Source of the DNA: Amoebidium appalachense
Lineage: Eukaryota > Ichthyosporea
DNA length: 64,000 bases
Direction of reading: 5' to 3'
NCBI GenBank assembly: GCA_963693365.1
Contig: CAVNZM010000004.1
Span: 13,764,001 to 13,828,000, forward strand
Part shown: piece by piece, positions 48,891 to 61,926 of the stretch
Layout: the number at the start of each line of letters is the position of its first letter
Position numbering within the stretch: position 1 is the stretch's first letter
Notes under the pieces: generated by a model
The model's database searches: none
Told to the model about the DNA's origin: nothing
Seen by the model: the letters and a program-made list of their open reading frames with translations, nothing else
Position numbers and translations under genes: made by a program

Positions 48891-49857
48891 GAGCCTGACC
48901 CGACAGACTGCCAGACATCCACACGGCCATAAGAAAGACCCCAGACAACTCCACTCAAAACCCCGCTGCATGAAATTTCATCCACCAGAGTTCCTCCCCA
49001 ACCTCGTGTGGAAGGAAATCCGGAACAGAAAACACCACCGAAAATACCCAAGCACCAAAATCACCCCCAGAGTATCGACTCGCAGAAGATGTTTGGCCCC
49101 GCCCCAAAATTTACGGACAGCACCAGAAACCCGTCAAATCTTTTCACGAAGAAATCAAAGGCTGCAGAAATGACGTGCATATACAGACTATATGAGAGGT
49201 TACGCAAAGACAACAAATCTCTCCCCGGGTGTCTTCTGACCTCTCGTGTTGTTTTTTTCGTTGCGAGCTATATTTACCACAATACGGATCAACCGCTTGA
49301 CTTGTTCAACGATCCCTTTTTTGACATAAGAACCGGGCCTGTGCAAGAGAAGTTCAGACATCGGGAAAATGTACTTTTATATCAGTGGGAAGGCACTGAC
49401 AATTTCCGATGATGATATCTTTCACTATGTCAACCGCACACTTACAGAAATCGAAAAAATGCAAGATGCATTGCAAACCAATCGGATAGTATCGTGAGTG
49501 CTTTTACATGGGCACGTGTTTTTTTACCCGCGCTGGCAGAGAACTATGTGTGGTGTGTGGGTGAGGGGAGATATGCAAAGCAGATCTTGAGGAATACAGG
49601 GCCCGGAGGTGCGCAGAAGTGGGTGAGGGAGAATGTGCCCGAGCCTGGTGTGGCGTAGATATACCATCATCGAGTTTGGTTTTTCCGCATGTGCATGTGT
49701 TCAAATTTCGAATTGTGGCGCTAAATCATTATGATTTACTTCTTACCGTTTGTACACGTGTGGGATTTTTGATTTAATGCACGCGTACAGATATTGGCTG
49801 GCTATACAACCCTCACTGACACATCGTGCCGGTCCGATTGGCCATATATGGTGGTAA
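48891..49857 (+). CDS. 3' part of the Pro-rich gene, splicing unresolved
   Basis: Using the acceptor CTCAG at 48890, the frame ends at once in TAA (48930-48932). Using the next acceptor ACCCCAG (exon from 48945), the same frame stays open through QKTPPKIPKHQNHPQ, SIDSQKMFGPAPKF and FTKKSKAAEM. A second coding-like segment at 49331-49493 (core KMYFYISGKALTISDDDIFH) ends in TC|GTGAGT and joins in phase to 49791-49857, which ends in TAA. Both termini and internal junctions are tentative. The gene converges on USP14, with the two stop codons about 110 bases apart. No family is recognised. Confidence 0.4.
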
Positions 49858-49966
49858 CAGTGGATGTAGGCGTACTGGGTCAGAGTGTTGGTTGGGCACC
49901 ATGTGGCCACCAATCAAAACGCAATGCCAGTGCCCATATATGGCAGCACAGCCTCGGGTGCCCGGC

Positions 49967-50756
49967 TCAGTCCTCGGTGACCAGCACCTTAGGCACGTAC
50001 AGCAGCAGATATGCCATGTGCCAATCCCCTGCACACACACCGTCAGCTTCAAACACTGACACCCCCCCCCTCCCCCCCCCCCCCCTTCCCCTCTCCCGAA
50101 ACCCCTTTGCCCCTCCATCCACAACCACACAAGCAAACACACATTCGAGCGTGCGCACGCACGCATGCAAACGGGAGCAACTCCCACCAAACACACACAT
50201 ACACATACTCCAGCACCAGCCTGTGTGCGCACCAAAGACACACGCACACGCACACCCACTCACTCACCCACCCATCCACCCACAGATACACCCACACATA
50301 CACACATCCTTCTCCGGACACTTCAAGACAGCCCTTCGACATGTTCCATTCTCAGGTTTTCTAAGTTAATCCAGGCGAGCTTGCCTCCCTCATACCCGCT
50401 CCCTTTCATCTCCGCACAAAGCGCAAACTCCCAGTTGGTGGATCAAAAAAAAAAAAAAAACCCTGCCCGTAAGATCATGTGATTTGTGGGGGAGCAAGGG
50501 GCTGGCTAATTCCTGAACTGACAGCACTGCCCAAGTTAAGAAATGCACATGGTGGGAAAAGAGGAACGGGGCATTCGACAAGCGGATATTTGCGGGTGTG
50601 TGCGTGCGTGGATATGCGTGCGCGTGTGTTGGAGAGAGGAGAAGGAGGGGGGGGGGGGGGGGGGGGGGGGGAGGGGGGACATACCACCACCGGAAAGCTT
50701 CAAGACCTCCTCCTCCGTCACGCCAGTCACCTTGTCGTCATCAAACTTCAGCCACT

Positions 50757-50846
<90 letters not shown>

Positions 50847-51123
50847 CGCGCGCGCAAGTGCGTAATGTGCAATTGTGTGTGTGTGCGTGTGTGCAGGTCG
50901 AGATTGTAGTGTTTGTATAATTTTCCTTTCTTTGCACAGCCCAAGCATAAAGGGTGGTTGGGAAGAAGCGGGGTGGCACAGAGGAAGCAACATTGTTCCA
51001 ATAATACTGACCTTAGCGTGTCACAGGGTCAAAGACTGCACTCATGTACGATGTTAATCCAAGAGCTACAAATGCCAGCTTCTCAACTCGAAACAAACAG
51101 CCATGCTGCACAGTCTTGCAACC

Positions 51124-51157
<34 letters not shown>

Positions 51158-51647
51158 CATCCCCAGTCCCCACACCACTATCTGAGTGCATGTGCATGTT
51201 CGTGTCTGGTCGTGGGTGAGAAGGTGCAAGCACGGGCAACTGGGAGCACGAATGCCCAGATATCAGGCTGTACACAACAGGGGTCGGCGCATGGCATGGG
51301 CACATGACACCTACCACCCTTGTCCCTGACCCATGCCACGTAGTGCCCCGAGTCCGCACTTCTGCCCTGGTGCGTCAGCACGGCCCCCAGCTCGTAGTAG
51401 CCACTGTTGTTGCTGCCCGGGTCTGTGCAAGCCACTCAGTGCCCTGATTCTCAGACCCCCCCCCCCCCTAGCCCCAAATTTCGGCCTCGCCAGCGGCTCG
51501 CACAGATGTTTGCGCAACCAGTATGACGTCATCAGATGGTTTTTTTTTAGCTGCCGCTGGTGGCTAAAAAAATTATCTGATGACGTCATTTCGATCGCGC
51601 AAACATCGATCTGTGCGAGGCGCTGGCGGGGCGGAACTTTGGGGCTA

Positions 51648-51681
<34 letters not shown>

Positions 51682-51817
51682 AGAAAAAAAAAAAAAAAAA
51701 AAAAAAAAAAACTTCCCTGGGCGTTTGAAAAAAAGGCCTCCCACCCTCACCTGGATATCACCCTGCAGTTGCCCTGCCCGAATGCATTGGCTTGCTGTAT
51801 TCTGTCCAGTGACGGTG

Positions 51818-51851
<34 letters not shown>

Positions 51852-52478
51852 GCGTGTTGGGGGGGGGGAGGGGGGGGGGGGGGGAGGGATTGCAGCTACG
51901 AGATAGAGACACACGGGAGTGGTGGTGAACCAAGCACAAGCACAGAATTGCGGCACCCATTGCAGCTACGAGATAGAGACACAAGGGAGCGGTGGTGAAC
52001 CAAGCACAAGCACAGAATTGGCACCCACCGTCAGCAAAGTCGTAGGGGTGGGTGGCCTTCTTGGTGTCCACATCCATGGCCCCGGCACCATCCTTGGACT
52101 TGAGGTCCGCTAGCTTGGCCTGCATATGGGGTCAGTTGGTGGTGGGAACACACCGGGGGAATAATGTGGCTTGGTGGTGGGAACACACCGGGGGAATAAT
52201 GTGGCTTGGTGGTGGGAACACACCGGGGGAATAATGTGGCTTGGTGATGGGAACACACCGGGGGAATAATGTGGCTTGGTGGTGGGAACACACCGGGGGG
52301 AATAATGTGGCTTGGTGGTGGGAACACACCGGGGGAATAATGTGGCTTGGTGGTGGGAACACACCGGGGGAATAATGTGGCTTGGTGGTGGGAACACAGT
52401 GCATGGGGGATAAATGTGAGCACAGACATCAGCACATGATGGATTCGAACCACATCACATGCACAACAACAAGCAACC

Positions 52479-52532
<54 letters not shown>

Positions 52533-52644
52533 GAGGGGGGGCATCACGGAGAGGCAGACAGACAACAGCATGATAACATACACACAACGGGCACCCACGC
52601 GACCGGAAGCACGCGCACACGCACTCGCATATAAGCGCGGGCGC

Positions 52645-52677
<33 letters not shown>

Positions 52678-55600
52678 CCCCCAACCCCCTCCCACACCCA
52701 CCCACACCCACATGCACGCACGCACACACCCACCCACCCACCCACCCACCCACCCACCCACACCCACACACCCGCTTGTCGACCTCCTTCTGTGCCTCCT
52801 CCTGAAACATCTTACGCATGGGCAGCAGCTTGGCCTTGAGCTCCTCCGAGCAGAACTCGTAGGCGTCAAAGTTGACGGGGAACTTGACGTTCTGTAAAAT
52901 GTGTGTGTGATGTGATTAGTTGGGTGGCAAGGAAATGTACCGGTAGTCGAGATATGGTTTGCACATGTGTAGGTGAATTGTGTCTGCTCTGCCGTAGCCA
53001 TGTTGTGTGTGTGTATGTGTGTGGTGTGTGTGCTTTTTTGCCCCTTCTATAACTTTAACCCTAAGGGGGGAGGGTGGGGGGGGGGGGGGGGGGGGGGGGG
53101 TTGGTTTTGGCCGAGAACGAGGAGCTTCAGATCATCTTGCACTTGTGACTTGTTTGTGGATTAGCGGGAAGGTGAGGGAAAACGCGGTCGGGAAAAGGAG
53201 CAATGATGAGGTTTGATAACCCGGTGACCAATAAGAAGCTCCGGTTATCGTGGGTGGTCTAATGACTTATGCCCTCATGGCCCATGGTGTGCAAAATTGC
53301 ATTTCGTTGCATGGAAACAGCACACGGGGGCATCGTGCATGTCTGCTGGTGTGTGCCAGAGCACACAAGGCACACACAGTGAGCAGTGTCAGCTGTGCCA
53401 GCCAGCAGTGTTTCTTATATAGTAAACTTGCTCACTCCGTAAATTGTCTACGATCTAACTTCAGGCCAATTAAACAGAGGACAACCATTTTAGGGCCCAG
53501 CAACAGTGTGTGTGTGCATCGATGTGGGTGTAGGGGTATGCACGTGCACTGTGGCCGACCAATCACGGGGCTGCACTCACCCTCAGCACCTTTGCCTTGA
53601 CCTGTTCTTTTGCCTTCCAGAAGAACCGCACAAACTCCACCGTCAGATATGCAGGCAGCCGGCTGCAGACAAATCAACGTCAGAGGTAAAGTCGGCATCT
53701 GACCCCCCCCCCCCCCCCCCCCAAATAATAATAATAATAATAATAATAAAAATAATATTAACAATAATAATAATAATAAGAGAGAGAGAGAGAGAGGGTG
53801 GGACGGACGGAGAGAAAGAGAGAAGGGTAGGGGGAGAGAGAGGGAGGGGAGGGGGAGGAAGGGAGGGAGAGAGGAGGACGGTAAGAAAAAGAGAACAAAG
53901 ATTGTGCCAGAGCAAAAAAAGAAAGAAAGTAAAGAGACAGTTCCACGCAGAAAGACATACATGCACACGTTCACATTTGTGTGCGTGTGTGTGCGTGTGT
54001 GTGCGTGCGTGTGTGTGTGTGTGTGTGCGCGCGCGCATGTTTATACTTTAATATAGATTGAGGGAGAGAGAATAATAGACCGGACGAAAGAAAACAATCG
54101 CATGACATATAAATGCACAGGAAGAGAAGAACTTAAGAATGTGTGCCAACCTGACAGCGTGAGGGAAAGGCGGTGGTGGTGGCGGTGGTGGTCGTATGTG
54201 TATCGCGTGTGTGCGTGTGCGAGCGCATGTGTGCGTGCGTGCGGGTAAAAGAGGGGGGGGGGGGGGGGGGGGGGGGATACACACTCGAGCTTTGAGATTT
54301 TGTTATAGACAGCATTCCGGTCAAGGCTGGGGCTATGCTTTTCCAAGGTGCCCTCCAGGCCCTGCACCAATCAGATTCAGTTGCTTGCCTGCGCTCCTCC
54401 AATCAAATTCAGTTGCACCTCTATGCTTCTCCAATCAAATTCAGTTGCGCGTCTATGCTTCTCGAATCAAATTCAGTTGCGCGTCTATGCTTCTCGAATC
54501 AAATTCAGTTGCACGTCTATGCTTCTCCAATCAAATTCAGTTGCGCGTCTATGCTCCTCCAGTCAGATTCAGTTGCGTGTCTATGCTCCTCCATTCAGAT
54601 TCAGTTGCCTGCGTGTGCTCCTCCAATCAAATTCAGTTGCTTGGCCATGGAACCGTCTGCTCCACCCATCAAACCTGATCACATGTGTCTACAAGGAAAT
54701 TCTTCCTCCCTTGTTTATGTGCTTGTTGTTTATCTGTGCTACCCCTGAATGTGACATGCAACCCGATTTCACTTAAACAAGGGGGGCCCACAGCAAAGCA
54801 TGGTGAATACACGCACACAGCTACCCACACACTCTATTAGCCCACACATTCAAACATTCGAATGTACATCATATAATACGCCCACCCCTAAAACATCTCA
54901 TCTGAACTGTCTGGTACACCTAGTGGGGGGGACTGCCTACCTCTTTGATGCCCTGGGCCATAAAGTTGGTTTCTGTAAAACAGTCGGCAGTTAGAAAAAC
55001 ACAGCCAGTAGGAAGATCAGAAAGTCCCCTTCCCTCCCATCCCCATTTCTATCCTCTCCCCGCCCCTCTCCCTTCAACTTCTATGTGAGGTATGTCGTGG
55101 GCAAACATCGAATCATCTCTTGTTCAGCATTATTATTGTGTGCAGATGTGTGTGTACGCCTATCTCTATGGGCAGGTGTGCATGCCTCTGCATCAGGGTG
55201 AGGAGATTAGAATGTAGTAATATCTGCTTCCTTCTACTGAATGGGTGGAGTACAAGAAGCCCGCAAAAACATCCCCCCCCCCCCCCTCCAGTCATGCGCT
55301 CCCCATCCCCCCCCCCCCCCCCCCCCAAAAAAAAAAAAAAAAAAAAAAAAAGCCAACACACTACCGCTCCCTGACCCTGCACCCTTCCGCCCCATCCCTC
55401 CCTGAGAGCCAGGTCTTGCAGTTCGACATTTCAGTTCCATAGATCCCCCCATTTTCATAGTGGTGGGGGGACCCTACGGAGTGAAATGTTGCACTGCAAG
55501 ACCTGGCTCTCAGACCGCTCGGTGGTCTCAGGCTCGCTGGCTGCTCCTGGATCCGTGCACTTGAGTCTGTAGGGCATCAATAGAATGGTCAGGCCCAGAC

Positions 55601-56944
55601 ATATACCAAAATCACCTACCGTGCATTCACAAATCCTTCGCTAAACCATAACCCGCTGGCGGGTACCTTGTGAGAGGAACAACGCCCTGCATCTGATATC
55701 ATACATATAGCTAGTACACGAACACACCAAACCCAGAGACTTCCAAACATGCCCAAGGATTCTTATTTTCGAGGAAAGTTTTTTTTTTTTTTTTTTTTTT
55801 TTTTGGTGTGCGGGGGAGGGGGGGTTGGCGGCTGTTGGTGTGTGTGTTGTGTTTTTAGTGGGCGCGGGGGGAAGAGGGGGGGGGGGGGGGTTTGAATGCG
55901 TCAAAAAGTACGAAGTACACAAACACAAACGGATAACACGATGCAGAATGGAAGCCATACATAAAGAGTATGCATAATAAGCAGAGCCCATCCTCAGGGA
56001 GGGCCCACGTCATCCACAGTACCCGAGTTTCGACCTATTCCCCTCGTTAACGAAACCCAACTCAGATACTGTTTCACTTAAACATGGGTAGGTCACCCGT
56101 CTTGATCAGAGACGAGCAGGGTTGCTTATGCAGGCAAGGGCAGTGGGAAAGGCCGGGGGTTAAAGTTGCAGCAGTAAGCAGAAGCAAGAAAAATATAGAT
56201 AGGAACTCAGGAGACGGGGCTTCTAGGAAGCTCCCCCGTCGATACCTAAGTCGATACTTCCCTGGCTAACATACTACACCAGCTGAAAAGAATTAAGTCC
56301 CGAAGGCCGCAGAATTCGCAACCAGAGGGGGAAATATGAGATTTGACCCACGCCGCAGGGTAGTAATACGCCTACTAGGGCGGAACTTTATCGTCTTCGA
56401 ACGGAAAGCTATGCCCCCGGATGTCAGCCGGAAATATGGTACCACCCATTGCTTTGGGCTTGAAAAAAGCCAAACCGATAGTCCGAGTTATGTTACGCCG
56501 GGGGGTAACATGCCGCATGGGTTCCAAAGGAGCTGTCGCCAACAGAGCGGTGTGTGCATGCGTGCGCGTAACGCAATGTGTGAAGTGTGTCTATAGCTAT
56601 GAAAGGGGGTATGAAGAGGGGGGGGGGGTTGATACTTTGAAGCCAGCTCGTAGGTGAAGTACTGCTTGACGAAGGACTTACTGCCTGCAGCCCCCTCTGT
56701 GCTCTGCCCCCACACCCCCAGTCAGCACAGGCACGTGGCACACAGGCACACAGGCACATGGCAGCCGAGAGGGCCACCTGTGGTGCATGCCTACAACACT
56801 GCATGCTCCTGTGTGTGTGCCCGTGTCTAAGCATGATATACAGCCAATGTGTTTAGTAAGTGGCCCAGTGTCTGCACGTGACTTTGGCGTAGAGGGTCAA
56901 TGGGTCTCCTTAGGGACCCCTTGTGTATGTGCTCGTGCGCGCGC

Positions 56945-56982
<38 letters not shown>

Positions 56983-56992
56983 TGGTGGTGGT

Positions 56993-57028
<36 letters not shown>

Positions 57029-58297
57029 ATACCACGCCGGGCAGTTTGTTGTCGAGGCATTTGACTATTTGCTGCCAACACTCGGACGAGTCCTGCACAC
57101 AGTTGGGTCAGAGGGGCAGGGGCATGTGGGTGAATTATGAGGGTGTGTTTTATGTGGGTGTGCTCATGTGACTGTGTTTATGTGGGTGTGTTTACGTGGG
57201 TGTGTTCATGTGGGTGTATATATGTGGGTGTGGGCGAGTTTATGTGGTTTTATGTGTGTGTGTTTATGCAGGTGTGTTCATGTGGGTGTGTTTATGTGGG
57301 TGCACAGCTGGGTGTCAAGACATACGGGACACTAAGCCCAGGAGAGGCATGGCCACAGGAAGGCCAAAGCAGGCTGCACATGCAACCGCCTGCACACGTA
57401 CATGATGCAAGTCCAGGAAGAATTGTAGGCACATACACAGCAACAAACAGGCAATGTCTAACCCACACAGCAACAGGCAGGCAGTGTTTAACCCACACAG
57501 CAACAAACAGGCAATGTCTAACCCACACAGCAACAGGCAGGCAGTGTCTAACCCACACAGCAACAGGCAGGCAGTGTCTAACCCACACAGCAACAGGCAG
57601 GCAGTGTCTAACCCACACAGCAACAGGCAGGCAGTGTCTAACCCACACAGCAACAGGCAGGCAGTGTCTAACCCACACAGCAACAGGCAGGCAGTGTCTA
57701 ACCCACACAGCAACAGGCAGGCAGTGTCTAACCCACACGGCAACAGGCAGGCAGTGTCTAACCCACACGGCAACAGGCAGGCAGTGTCTAACCCACACGG
57801 CAACAGGCAGGCAGTATCTAACCCACACGGCAACAGGCAGGCAGTGTCTAACCCACACGGCAACAGGCAGGCAGTGTCTAACCCACACGGCAACAGGCAG
57901 GCAGTGTTTTAGCCCACACGGCAACAGGCAGGCAGTGTTTAACCCACACGGCAACAGGCAGGCAGTGTTTAACCCACACGGCAACAGGCAGGCAGTGTTT
58001 AACCCACACGGCAACAGGCAGGCAGCGTTTAACCCACACGGCAACAGGCAGGCAGTGTTTGACCCACACGGCAACAGGCAGGCAGTGTTTAACCCACCTG
58101 CTGCATGAACATGCCGCCCTCTCCCCTCTCTGCAAATTGTGGGAATGCTTTCCTCAATTCCTGCAGCCACACATGTCAGTACTGAGACCAGATTGTCATC
58201 AAGCCCTGCATCATTGACCCGTTCATAGGCCCCCATTTTTAACCCTTAGAGGCACACGGACGGATTTTTGGTTTGGAGATGGAGGGGTCTCAGGGTG

Positions 58298-58331
<34 letters not shown>

Positions 58332-61300
58332 TGTGTTGGAAGTGGGGGGGGGGGGGGGGCTGAAGAACAAAAAAACAGGGCCATGTTAGGACACTATTTG
58401 TTGACTATCGCAGGGGGATGCATACGTCGAGAAAGAGGATGGGAGCAATTGCTGTCTGCGACTTGTCGAGGGCCCCGTAGACCTGCTTGAGCTGCAGCGT
58501 GATGTTGTTGCTGGGGTCAAGCCCCACCTGCGCATTGTATCTGGGGGGGGGGGGGGGGGGGAGGTGGGGGAGACGGGACTGAGTTTAGATGTGTGGGCAT
58601 AGCGGTTAATGCTGTGTTGGGTGTGGATCAAGATAATGTCATGAATACCCTCACGTGTGTGGTGTGTATGTGTGTATGTGCATATGTGTGCATGTGTGCA
58701 TGTGAGAGTGTCTGTACGTGCCTCTCCCTCTGCGCCTCCCACTCGATTATCAACTGCCCACCCACCCTCCCAACCTCCCTCCCTCACTTCCCTCTGCGTC
58801 TCTTATGTTAGTGTGTGTGCGCACGCGCACCATTCTCTCTCTCTGTCTCTCTTTCTCCCTGACGCCACCTTTGTGTGGGTGTGGGTGTGGGTGTGGGTGT
58901 GAATGTTGTGTGTGTGTGTGTGTGTGTGTGTGTACGTGTACGATTGTGTGGGTCTAGGTGTGGGTGCAGGTGTGATTGTGGTGTGTGTGTGTGTGTGTGT
59001 ACGTGTGCTCACACACGCCTCCATGTGGGGGTGGGTGTGTGTCTGCCTGGGTGTGTGCGTGCAAACAAGCCTGTAGATCTATGGAAGTAGAGTTCAGACA
59101 TGTTCACGTGAGGGCACAAAACTGCGGACGGGCGTATTTGCAACAAAATGGCGATGGGTAGGACATTCTAATCGCTGCATTAACGTGTGCATGCTTAGAA
59201 GCTTGTTGGGGTGACTCATGTGCTGCGATTTCTTTGGGGAAGGGGGGAGGGGGGGGGGGGGGGAGGGTTGGCGGTGTGTGTGGTGGTGTATAAAGGCTGA
59301 CGTATACAAGCACTGTGTGTGTGTGTGTGGGGAGGGGGGGAGAGAGAGTGGGGGGGGTGGTTGTGGGCCGGGCGGGGAGGGGGGTGGGGGGTGGAGGATG
59401 GGGTGGTTGGGGGGGGGGGGGGGGGGGGGGGGGGGATGGGGTGGTTGGGGGGGGGGGGGGGGGGGGGGGGATGGGGTGGTTGAGGTGGGTGGTTGAAGGG
59501 GCGGGGGGGATGGGGTGGTTGAGGGGGGAGGGGAGGGGGGGGGGGGGGGGATGGGGGGATGGGGTGGTTAAGGAGGGGGACGGGGACGGGGGGGGGGGGG
59601 GGGGGGGAGGGGGGGGATGGGGTGGTTGAGGGGGATGGTTGAAGGGGCAGGGGGAATGGGGTGGTTGAAGGGGGGGGGGGGGGGGGGGGGGGGGGAGATG
59701 GGGTGGTTAAGGAGGGAGGGGGGAGGGGCAGGGATGGGGTGGTTGAGAAGGGACAGGGGGGGGGGGGGGGGGGGGGGTGGTTGAGCATATAAGCGGGAAA
59801 GTTAGGAAACGGTGGGTGGGCCTAGGGGTGGCCGTGCAGGTGTGGTGGGTTTATGGTCTTGGTAGTGGGGGTGGTTGGAGGAGGGGGGGAGGGGGGCTGA
59901 AGGTTGGTGATACTTTTCAAGGGCATGCTTGAGCTCGGGCACCTTGCCCAGACACTGCAGGGTGGCATTGAGGTAGCACGTGTTGCCCAGATTGCGCAGC
60001 CCTGGTGGAAACTGTCCCAGTCTCAGTGCCCTTGCAACCGTGGCAGGCCTTTCCTTGCTTTCGACCCCCTCTCCCCCCCCCCCCCCCCCCCCCCCCTTTT
60101 TCTTCTTGTGTCTCGAATCCTCTCGCCCACTCTCTCACTCTCCCTGCCCCAAATTCCCTCCCTCATCCTTCTTCAACCCTTACCTCACTTCCACCCTCAT
60201 CAACACCAACTTAATAAACTCTTCCAGGCTGGCCCAAAATTCCCTCGGTACACCTTTGAAATGCTACACCACACGACCCCCTTCTCCCCCCCCCCCCCTC
60301 CCCCTGGCCCACCCACCCCCCTCTCTCACCCCCTACCCATCCACAACACTGCCCCTCCGTCTCCCCCCTTTACTCCCTTTGCCTCCACCTGGCTCCTGCC
60401 CACTCTCCTTCCACTTCACACTTGTCTCCGCCCATCCGCTACAACACAAAATCTGTCATTCATCCCACCCGGTGCCTATCTATCCCCTCTTCCCCAAACA
60501 CAAACGCATAAAAAAGCGATACACACACACACACACACAAGCACTTACCCCGGTAGGCACCTCATTCTCTGCCATGTCCTCCACAAACTTTGTGCGCTGC
60601 TGGGGTGGGGCCACCACTGCATCGGCACCCACCGTGCCCATCATCATCCACGTTTGGCCCTGCACACATCCAGAGAGAAGGAATATCAAGATTTCACACA
60701 AGCGGGTCGACAACCAACAAAAAAAGGGGGAAATGAACCTTTCATATGTTTGGGTTTTACCCGGACTAAAATTTGCCACCAAACGTGTACTGAAAACGAT
60801 GCTCTCAAAGATAGGATATAGACACAACCAAAGGAAGACCCACCTCCTGGACCTTGATCTTGTCCCAGTCATCATCATCCTGCAACCCACTCACATATCA
60901 GCATCACATTACTGGAATTTACAGTTGTAAGAGAGTGGCGGCCTAAGTGGCCGCTCATGTTCATGTGGAACAATAGCAGGCTTGGCGTTTGCAAAAGCCA
61001 CATGAGCGCGCACACACATACACACCGTACACACATGTGCACATACACGCCCAACAGCCTTGCAAGGTATGCCTGTGGCCACACCCCCATTCTGACTCAG
61101 GTATACAAATGGAGCTCACGTCTTTCTCTGCTTACCAACAGCATCAATGTTTCCCCCTTTTCACTGTACCCACACCGCACGAACAACTACCCCATCCACT
61201 GCCCACTTCGAGTTCATCTCACTGGGCACCTAAAAGACGCAGGAAGGCAAATACCAGAGAGAGAAAGGGAGGGAGGGAGCATCAGGAGAGGGAGAGTGAG

Positions 61301-61926
61301 ACAGAGGGAGAGAGGAAGAAGGGGGGTGAAGACGGGCAAGTGTGTACTTGCTGCGTGTAAACACAGCATGTCAATTCTTTTTAGATCTTAAAAGTAAACC
61401 CGTGGCCGGCCGGATCCCAGCTGTGTTCCCCATGCCTCCCAAACCTCCAACCGGTCCCCCACACAAATACCCACAGGCCCTCCGCCAAAGTCACGTTTTG
61501 CAAACATTCGCAAGCCCACTTTTCTCCTGATCCTCCAAGTCCCTCCTAACTAACTAAGTCCCTCCAGGCTCGTTCTCCCCATAGCTTTCCACGCTTCGAA
61601 CCCACACAACAAGATCCCAATCTGTCACAACTTGCCTTGAGAATGCCTCCCTTTGTCATAACCTTCTGGCGCTCTGGTGCCACGCCGGTCAGCGCATACA
61701 GCTGCGTCTTGAACAAGAGGGGGGGCTCGTCTGTTTCCAGGTCCACATCATACTTGTTCTTCTGCCATTTCACCGACACTGCAATATAAATACAGTCAGT
61801 AACGGGAAAGGTAGGGAGTGATGAATCGGGCCATTTCACTCTCCTATCAGAAAGACATTCATAGGGGTTGCACTCACACTTCCAAGGACGTGGGTGGCGT
61901 TACAACATACCTTTTATGACTGGCAT
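49967..61926 (-). CDS. USP14: USP14/UBP6 proteasome-associated deubiquitinase
   Basis: Eighteen exons in matching phase give 495 residues, close to the 494 of human USP14: 61926-61911, 61778-61636, 60879-60844, 60659-60549, 60053-59914, 58540-58426, 58160-58098, 57092-57033, 56703-56636, 55566-55478, 54972-54941, 54361-54285, 53662-53581, 52891-52772, 52119-52029, 51422-51315, 50759-50685, 50028-49967. An N-terminal ubiquitin-like domain (about 1-80, VSVKWQKNKYDVDLETDEPP, RQKVMTKGG) docks on the proteasome. The catalytic Cys is near residue 128 in GLRNLGNTCYLN, the His near 441 in SGHYVAW, and the third-residue region is KFDDDKV. The protein trims ubiquitin from substrates at the 26S proteasome. 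All catalytic residues are present. The least certain junction is the acceptor of 60053, where the purine-rich tract is atypical. The second intron uses a GC donor. ATTAAA at about 49773 could be the poly(A) signal. Confidence 0.93.
51469..51647. mobile_element. Foldback MITE-like element in a USP14 intron
   Basis: Arms of about 80 bases are inverted copies: TAGCCCCAAATTTCGGCCTC ... GCACAGATGTTTGCGC ... ATGACGTCATCAGAT and its reverse counterpart, with a short loop near 51551-51562. TA dinucleotides flank both ends. Each arm carries TGACGTCATCA, a CRE-like palindrome. No coding capacity. Related end sequence occurs at 18492-18524. Confidence 0.7.
52133..52400. repeat. 35-bp minisatellite beside the acceptor of USP14 exon 52119-52029
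   Basis: Seven to eight copies of GGTGGTGGGAACACACCGGG followed by GGAATAATGTGGCTT. In the USP14 sense it ends about 12 bases before the acceptor CATATGCAG. Confidence 0.92.
54366..54640. repeat. 32-bp minisatellite beside the acceptor of USP14 exon 54361-54285
   Basis: About nine units built on CCAATCAAATTCAGTTGCGC followed by GTCTATGCTTCT. In the USP14 sense the last unit ends in CTGATTGG, directly followed by the acceptor TGCAG. Confidence 0.9.
55402..55513. repeat. Inverted duplication of the end of a USP14 exon and its donor
   Basis: A 49-base segment at 55465-55513 (end of exon 55566-55478 plus its donor) is repeated in reverse at 55402-55450, with 20 of the first 20 bases identical and about 80 % overall, and a 14-base spacer. 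In the pre-mRNA this would form a strong hairpin that pairs the 5' splice site. Confidence 0.85.
57432..58097. repeat. 30-bp minisatellite starting at the donor of USP14 exon 58160-58098
   Basis: About 22 tandem copies of CAACAGGCAGGCAGTGTCTA followed by ACCCACACAG. In the USP14 sense each unit contains GTGGGTTA, the same motif as the exon's own 5' splice site, which forms the edge of the array. All three plus-strand frames are open, giving spurious long repeats of Thr-His-Thr-Ala-type peptides. Confidence 0.95.

Noticed and set aside
56084-56596. Short frames in the USP14 intron between 55566 and 56636
   Set aside because: They have no start, splice or family support, and the flanking USP14 exons join in phase across the interval.
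57432-58097. CRISPR-like array
   Set aside because: The units are contiguous 30-bp repeats without unique spacers, in a eukaryotic intron. The arrays at 26596 and 52133 are the same kind of object.
57137-58236. Long open frames (over 300 codons) on both strands made of 10-residue repeats
   Set aside because: They arise because the 30-bp minisatellite unit lacks stops in several frames. The region is an intron of USP14 with matching flanking exons.
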